The position numbers and the translations under genes were made by a program. A stretch of 64,000 nt of DNA. It comes from Gentiana macrophylla (lineage: Eukaryota > Streptophyta > Magnoliopsida > Gentianales > Gentianaceae). The DNA is taken from positions 69,109,824 to 69,173,823 of the forward strand of contig CM047807.1 of the NCBI GenBank assembly GCA_026214975.1, written 5' to 3'. Each line of letters starts with the position of its first letter. Within the stretch, counting starts at the first letter, position 1. This document shows, piece after piece, positions 56,956 to 64,000 of the stretch. The notes under the pieces are model-generated. The model saw only the letters and a program-made list of their open reading frames with translations, was not told where the DNA came from and made no database searches.

Positions 56956-58635
56956 ATATGTAGCCATATAACTTATTGTGTGTCACACGCGAGGATTATG
57001 TTTATGGTGATACACTTGAACTATTAGTCCGTGGTGCACTTAATCAAAGTATGGGGTCTATTGATTAAACAACTATTAATGCACCCATAACACTTTATGG
57101 TGTGACAGTCTTATCCGAACCGTCGATATTGGTTATCTAAGTAGGGCATTTATATATGATGTAGTCATATAGGACTTGACCGATTTAATCTGCATTTCTC
57201 ATATAATTCCGTGATTGAGAAATCTTATTAATTCACATGATGATCATATATGGATTAACCTTAATCTTGAAGTGATTGCATACTCCTACTGGTTTCAAGA
57301 TAGGGTTTGATGTGTTCATTAAGGATCGCTAAGATGCGCGGTCTGAATCACTTTCACGTTGGAACTATTCTGGAATGAGTGAGAAGTGTGTGTCTCACAT
57401 ATATGTAATCCATTCCTTCCTGCGGGAAGTAGAAAGCCAATCGCCTTATTTGTTAATTCTAGAAACTGATCGATCCGTGGAGTTCGTATTGGTTATGAAC
57501 TAATTGATCACTAGTGGGTTAATGATAAATAAAGATAAGATGTGTTGAAGAATGTTTACGGAAATAATCCCGCTTCATTACGGATAGTCTATAGAGGGTT
57601 AGTTATATGTAATGATTATATCAATGGACACTTATCGACTCGACTCGACGTTTTGAGAATAAGTTATATCTATAATCGATAGAGTTCAATTTCGGATTTA
57701 TGGTGGCGTAATTCCGAAATTAATGAATTAAGTAGAAATATTATGTTCGATGAATATTTTATTTAATTTATTCTAGCTACTGGTTATAGGTCCATGGTCC
57801 CCGGGTTGGCTCCTAACACGCGAGTGTTTTCTCGTTTTATGGAACCTTGAGAATAAATTAAATAGTTGGTCTATTTAATTAATATGCAAATATTATTTAT
57901 TTGGTAAATAATATGTAGTATAGAAAAGACATTTTCTATTATGCCAAATGACATTAAAAATGGTGCCACATTTTTTTGGTTTTGAGAAAATAAATTTTCT
58001 CCTAATTAATTATATTGTGGATAATATAATTATTTATGGGTTAAATAATTATAAATAAGAAATAAGCTTTCTTATTGGATAAATTGGAAATTTGTTTTTC
58101 TATGGGATAAAGGTTTTATTTTCCTAAAAGGAAAAGATAAATTTGTGTGTAGTAGATAAACTCTCAAATTATTAGTTATTTTCCTATAAAAAGAGAGTTT
58201 CTCCCAACACAAAAATAACAATATCAACGCCATTTTTTAAAATCAAAATTGCGCCACTTTAGTTGGAAAAAAGAGAGAAATTTTGTTTTCTTGTCTTAGC
58301 CATTGGGAAAAAAAAAAAACCTAGGGTTTTTCTTGGGCATATTCGAGGAGGTTCTACGGTGAAGATCGGCGCCCACGATCGTCGCTAGAAGATACAATCC
58401 GGAAGAATGTGGTTTCTCTATCTGTCGATTTATTATTCCTCTTTAAATAAGGTAAATCTTCCACCTTCTCATAGTTAGATTAATTGTTTATGCGAATCGA
58501 ATCATGGTAAAATTGCATGCGAATTTGTTCGTAGTTTTTGCTGTGCAAGATCGAGTGTCTTGATCGGTGCGGTGAATTAGATCTGATGATCCAATTATGG
58601 ATCGGATCCGGATTCAGGTTTCTGTATATCTAGCA

Positions 58636-60780
58636 TGTGGTATCAGAGCAAGGTTAAAGCGATTTTGCCATCATGATTTCATAATTAATTAATAAGGAGT
58701 GGAATAGAATAAAATTGCATCTTTTTAATTTTTTTAATTTATGCGATTGAATGTTTTGGTTGACGAGATGAATTGGGGTTGGTACTTGTATACCGTTAGA
58801 TCTATTGCAAACCCGTTTTTGGGTATAGGATATCTTGTAATTTAATTTTCCAATTTTAATTTTCTGCATTTAATTTATTTCGGCCGAGTCCTATTTAATT
58901 AATCGGACGAAGAACAAGAAGAAGAAAAGCTGCAACATAGTGGTTAAGACACAGGTTCAATTATGCATAGACCTGGGTTCAAATCCCCTTGGCCAGCTCA
59001 ATTCTAAATTTTCATTTACTCCAATTTTTTCCCCGTTCGAATTTTTTTTCCTGATGGAGAAAAAAAAAACGATTTGTTTCCTGTTCAAAAACGAAAAAAA
59101 ACGAAACAAAAAAATAGAAAAGAAAAAAAAGGAAGTGCGGTTCTTCTTTGCAAGATTCAAACTCAGCGGTGATGAAGGAAGAAAAGAGTCTCTTACCAAC
59201 TCAATTTGGCAGATTTTTCATAAAGGAACAAAAGCAGAAAATTAAAAACCCGAAGCGGCTGAAGAAAATAGTAGATTAATTTGTATTCTATGCTTAGGGT
59301 TTATTTATTTATAGATTAGATACGGGTGTACCAACGGTCCATCTCAGTGGTTTATTTTTCGCATTTATTTTATTGTATGATTATTTATTTGATATAACTA
59401 TGTCATGCATCATATTCAAGAATTTCACTCCTAGCATATGCATACATGTAGAAAATTAATATTGACATTAATTAGAGATGTATGGACACGATAATTAATT
59501 TAGATTAAAAATAAATTAAATTAATTAAAATGAACGGAATTTTATCGGGATATAAAATTCACATGATAAAATAAAATTACTCGGTAAATTTAATTATGGG
59601 ATCTAAAAATCATCCGTGGATTTCAATTATGTAGTGACTAAATAAAAGAATTTTGATAATTGAAAAATTGGAAAATCCAGAAAAGTTGGACACTAAGTGA
59701 GCAAAAGGTTCGAAAATTGTTTCGGGCGGTCAACAGGGCTTTGGCTCGACTAGACTTGTCCGTCCAAGTGCGGCGTTAGCCACGGGGGTCCGTCAAGGTG
59801 AAGCTATCCGGCGAGCTGAGGCTCAATGGGGCAACCTTAGCCTGATTTTCAACCCAGCACCCGCACACGTGCGACGTTACCATCAGGTGTCCGGCAAGGT
59901 CGAGCTATCTGACGAGTTTCAGCTCAATGGGGTAGCCTTTTCCTGATTCATCCAGTAGTCGTATATGAACCAACGAAGAGGAAGGGTCGGCTTAGCCAAT
60001 CCCGACAACGTTCGGTGAACTCAGTTAAAGCTCAGCCAGGGTTTAATACTGATAAGTTGGTGATTGATTTTCAAGATTTATTGTTTTCAAATTATTGAGA
60101 TAAAATTCTACAATCCTAAAACTTTTATCATGACATATTAGGATAATAAAATTCTTTGTGAATTTTATTTGAGTAGTGTCTACACAAAACAATTTTCATC
60201 CATAAAAGTGGAATGGTGATGCCTCGTGCCGCTTTGATTTCAGACCCCTACGGATGGCATTTGCCGCTATAAAAATTCAAGGCTTGGTTTCCAGAAGGAT
60301 AGGATTCTGGGTACTCGTCGAGTCACTGACCGACCCTATGGCGGCATACTCGGGGCGTACTTTGAGATCTGAAATAGTATGTCACACTCACAATGATATT
60401 TTTGGAAATATCTTGGCTGAAAAAGGAAGGTAATCAACAATTAAATGGAGATGTTTGATTCTTAATGGTTTGATTGTTGAGAGAGATTGTCTCAATAACT
60501 ATCGTTGTGTTGATACCGACCCTACGGCGGCAACATGATGTGAGATTAAATCCTTGGAATGGTAGGATAAACTGCATGCATGACATCACGTTTATAATTC
60601 CTAAAATCATTATTTGTTGTGGTGTATGATTTCATTTATATTTCTGTCATGATTTATTTTCTACAACTGCATATTATCTCATGGTATCTAAACTGCTAAA
60701 CATGATAAATTGACTGATGATGACTTCGTAAAAGTGTAAAAGTAACAAGAACGTTGAACTCAATAATTGAGAATGCAAAT
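58636..60780 (+). other. Element B leader region
   Basis: The PBS TGGTATCAGAGCA is at 58638. Non-coding sequence follows, with a tRNA-like segment (58928-58997), a roughly 100-bp duplication at about 59780-59960 (AAGGTGAAGCTATCCGGCGAG / AAGGTCGAGCTATCTGACGAG type units) and sequence collinear with element A 34205-35830. No gag frame is present where one would be expected. Confidence 0.7.
58928..58997 (+). other. tRNA-like segment, possible SINE head
   Basis: TAGTGGTTAAGAC (58938-58950) resembles a pol III A box and GGTTCAAATCC (58976-58986) matches a B box at near-tRNA spacing. AGCTG at the start can pair with CAGCT at the end. The anticodon arm is not convincing and the segment is not a functional tRNA. 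Confidence 0.45.
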
Positions 60781-63700
60781 TAATTCTTCAGAAGAGGATG
60801 ATCCTCTTGAGCCTACAAACTTCAGTGTCATTTGATAAGAATGTGACAGCTGTCACTCGTGCTGAGCGAGAGACAAAATAAAATTAGTTCAAAGATGACG
60901 AGAATGATTTGGTATCAATCTCACTAGACATCCCACGGTTCATGAGTAGTGTCTACTCAAATGAACTGCTAGTTCACGGCCATTTCCTTTAATGAAAGCC
61001 AAGAATGGGAACGTAAATGTCTACAAGTATAAGTCGTCTCAACTAAATAAGTTAAAGCCTAAACCGAAATATTAATCAAAGAAAGTAAAGGATAAGGAAA
61101 GTGATTTCGGATCACCAACCTATGAATCTTTATAGACTTTCTTAACTTCAAGAATTTGACACGAAGCTAAAGTTCTTTTGTTTGAACAAGGTAGTGAGGA
61201 ATTCATGGTAAAGAGTAAACAACGGGCAGTTATTTAATCTAAGATAATGGGAGTGATATAAGGAAATAAATTTTGGATTTTAATCCTTGAATATCAAATA
61301 AATACAATTTCTGTTTTCAGATTCGTTGGAACAAATGGATTCACTTTCACATCGATAATGTAGTTGCCTGAAAGAAAAGTGAATATGACATTTGTATACG
61401 ATTTTGAGACTTGGACTTTTGTCTAATAAAGTCAGATCCACTGAGTAATGCTGAAAAGGTATATATAACACATCATAAGCTATTAAAGACAAATGGTTTC
61501 CATATTAAGATAAACGATTCTCCAGCATCTATTAATTAGTGCATATATCCTAAAGATAGGATATGAAGACTGGCTAAGGGTGATTCCTATCTCCCAGTCT
61601 AAGAACACTATCTCAATGGAAAAATAACTAAGTAACCTTTCAATTAGGAAAGGGTAATAGAGCTGAAGAACTAACACAGCTTGTTCATACTGACCTTCGG
61701 GTTCTTATGAAAGATACAAGCTAGTGGGAGCTTTTGAGTGGCTGACACTATGTCTGACGAATACTCACAATGCTTATTAGTTTATCTAAACATTTGGAGG
61801 AATCTCTGATATTACCAGAGAAACGAGTATTCCATGCTCAGATATAGGCTATAGCATAGTTTTGGCACTGATGCTTGGCCTACCTCCGGGTGAATTGATT
61901 TCACTGAAAGGATAAACCATGTATTGTCTTGTATAGTTATTGATATGCTATATTACACTGCTTAACTCAACTAAGATATTAGTTGCAAAATAACAGTTAC
62001 ATTATTATGTAATACCGAGAAGTCTACCTAGAAGATGCTTATGAATTTATGGATATTGAGTGAACTACGTTACTGCACTTTCGTAAATAGAGGCGTTTAG
62101 CACTTGGTGTTTGAAGGTAGGATTGGAGATTTTGCATACACGTTCAGATGGAGACTGTTCGTGAAATATCTTAATCCAATGAGTAAAGGCTGGTTATAAT
62201 ATTCTTAAGATTGGATAGTGACGGTAACACTTTTACATCCTTTCTAAAAGAATGTTTAGATAACAACCTTGGACCGTGAAGTAAAGATACTCAAGGAGTT
62301 ACAATCTGATTTAATCAGACCACATCCAACATTGGTTGTTGGGGGTTACGCTGATAAATACTACCAAACCAGATCAGCATATCAATTCACCCTAAAGCAG
62401 TGGGAGTATGGCTTAACCATTGACCCGCTGTGATTATGTAGACTTTACTGCCTGCTGGGGTGATCGATAACCTATGTTCCTATGGAAGGACAGTATAGGA
62501 TTCTGATAAATAGAGGTTGGTTTAAAGCCATAAACCTGTAAATGGAGTTTTGGTACTCCAGTTCTGTTCACACTCTTGTAGAACCACATGAGTGTCTCAG
62601 ACCCAGTGAGAGAATTGGATCTACATGGAAAAGAGTTGAATGAATGAGAAAGTTTATCTTTCTAAGCAAAGCCAAGTGGTTTTGGGGGTAAATCCCTGAG
62701 AAGTAGACAGTTAAACAGGGGTGATGCCCTGAAACTTTCTCACCACTCAGCCTTGCTTAACTCTATGGAAAACGGAAAGATTAACAGGGGTGATGACCTG
62801 AAACTTTCTTGCCGTACAATGCAGCTTAGATTCATTCGGAACGGAAGGGTTTTAGCTTAAATCCAATGGAAGATTGACTGCCTATTCTTATATCCATTGA
62901 TGGATTAAACCAAACCTCTAGGTCACTAAAAGTCACATGTTTTGGAATGTGTGGGCTTGACCAGAATATTGATGAGTCTTTTGTAGACTGGAGAATCAAT
63001 ATTGGTAAAGTAGTAGACGTTAGTGTTAATGACAAAGATAACACTGCAACAGTTGTAAGCAACTTGGGTGCGTTATCTGAAGTCAGAAACTGACACAGCC
63101 AAAGCTTCTCTGAATTAGAGAAGTGGACTATATTCTTAGAAATCGATTCGGTCGAATTCTTGAGAACAAGATTTTGGCCGCATCCCTTCCATCTTATTGG
63201 TTAAGATGATACAATGCATTTTAGCATGCAACATTCAACAAGAGGTTTCCTACCCAACCCCTCACGGAATAATTCTCTCATTCTTCGGATATAGAGAAAA
63301 TGGGATAACTTCTCTTTTGGATAGAGAAAGTCAGATTATTAAAAGTCAAATGTAATCGAATCTTGGATTCGAGTATTGATAGCAGTATAGTGCACCCTCA
63401 TGTCTCTTTAGAGAATGAGGTATCATATGCTTATATATTCGGGTGCAAACCTTAGTGTTGTTGACTAGACTGATTCTGATTATTAGTCGGATTAAGGATG
63501 ATCATGAATCGATATCAAGCTCAGTGTTTACTCATAGTAATGGAGCTATAGTCTGGAGCAATCCAGCACTGCCAGATTTGACTCTGTTAGTCGAATACAT
63601 AGCAGCTTTTGGAGTAGCTAAAGAGGCAGTGTGGCTTGAGAAGTTCTTTGTTGGACCGAGAAATGATTCTAGGTCTCGATGAGCCGATACCTTTTTTTCC

Positions 63701-63952
63701 GTGAAAACAGTTGAGAGGTAGCTCTTGAAAATGTTCTTCACAATCACAAGAGTTCAAAAGCATATTGAGAGGAAGTACCACCTGTCAGACAAACCGTGTG
63801 AAGAAGCGACGTTTCGGTCCTAAAGATCGCCTCGAGCCGACAACCTAGCTGATCAGTTTACCAAGTCGTGTGGCATCTAATGTCACTGATAAGCACTTGG
63901 TGGGTATGAAATTGGTTGATATGTCTCATCTGCTTTAGATAAAGTGGGAGAA
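60781..63952 (+). pseudogene. Element B degraded copia pol and polypurine tract
   Basis: Near the right end the frame 63443-63682 reads VEYIAAFGVAKEAVWLEKFF, the copia RNase H signature. Around 63840 NLADQFTKSCG matches the usual NLADPFTK end of copia pol, followed by KHLVGMKLVD. Upstream, the sequence is collinear with element A but too decayed for frames. AAAGTGGGAGAA (63941-63952) is a typical copia polypurine tract. Repeated CAGGGGTGATG phrases lie at about 62710-62800. Confidence 0.8.
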
Positions 63953-64000
63953 TGTTGTGCATAGATAGAATAAGGGTGAGGTGCTCTAAAAACAATCATT
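63953..64000 (+). repeat. Probable start of element B 3' LTR
   Basis: TG follows the polypurine tract at 63953. The phrase GTGAGGTGCTCTAAAAACAAT (about 63976) resembles the TTAGGTGTAGTGCCCGAAAGACAA start of the A LTR. The first 20 bases do not match the B 5' LTR well, so the exact start is uncertain. Confidence 0.5.

Larger units (their letters stand above)
49167..58635 (+). repeat. 5' LTR of element B (interrupted by element E)
   Basis: Segments 49167-49298 and 56961-58635 make an LTR of about 1.81 kb matching the element A LTR in phrases such as CTGAAAGACAATT, ACTACTGAAAACCCTAAG and TTATGGTGTGACAGTCTTATC. The start at TGGAATTAACGCC is tentative. It ends TATATCTAGCA before the PBS. Confidence 0.85.
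49167..64000 (+). mobile_element. Element B: second member of the A family, plus strand, runs off right edge
   Basis: The 5' LTR (49167-58635, with E inside), the PBS TGGTATCAGAGCA at 58638, internal region and polypurine tract AAAGTGGGAGAA at 63941-63952 are in order. LTR, leader and pol-derived sequence are collinear with element A in opposite orientation. Internal length is about 5.3 kb against about 5.5 kb in A, so both have lost the same coding capacity. The 3' LTR and target duplication lie beyond the window. Confidence 0.85.

Noticed and set aside
58928..58997. Functional tRNA gene
   Set aside because: There is no convincing anticodon arm or seven-base acceptor stem; only box motifs and a five-base pairing are visible.

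Overview
The window looks like gene-poor, repeat-dense nuclear DNA from a flowering plant. I find no intact host gene and no functional rRNA or tRNA gene. Nearly every base can be assigned to a transposable element or to its decayed remains. Plant-type Ty3 (Athila/Tat, Retand-like and chromovirus-like) and Ty1/copia (SIRE-like and others) retrotransposons and two CACTA elements are present, and the nesting can be resolved from target-site duplications (TSDs).

Layout. (1) 1-9860: a pile of minus-strand Ty3 fragments. An Athila-like element (gag-protease, PBS, 5' LTR; 1-4263) abuts the protease, PBS and 5' LTR of a second Athila/Tat-like element (4264-7108), which abuts Retand-like RNase H, RT and protease remnants (7109-9430). 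(2) 9861-49166: a SIRE-like LTR and adjoining internal tail, minus strand, split by a 37-kb nest. A small plus-strand gag-only element 'R' (10451-47911, TSD GAAGG) entered the SIRE LTR. R was then broken twice, by copia 'C' (11676-22748, TSD ATATG) and by copia-like 'A' (23172-47084, TSD TATGG). C's reverse transcriptase was broken by 'D' (14567-18825, TSD CTTAC), a chimeric retroelement carrying an intron-less piece of a host TBC/RabGAP gene. A carries a CACTA element in its 3' LTR (23670-27957, TSD ATA), an Athila/Tat-like solo LTR (32487-34199, TSD CTAGC) and a CACTA element with a TNP2 transposase (35831-44586, TSD GAT). (3) 49167-64000: a second copy of the A family, 'B', in plus orientation. 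Its 5' LTR is split by a young Ty3 element 'E' (49299-56955, TSD ATATG). B's decayed copia pol runs to the right edge of the window.

Relative order inferred from nesting: SIRE, then R, then A and C, then D, the solo LTR and the two CACTA elements; separately B, then E. E's LTRs differ at only about a dozen places that I can spot. R's LTRs differ substantially, as expected for an old host element.

The strongest unusual items are the chimeric gene-capturing element D, the palindromic subterminal repeats and 68-bp minisatellite of the large CACTA element, the coding-poor A/B family present twice in opposite orientation, and short inverted-repeat motifs that recur inside several LTRs.
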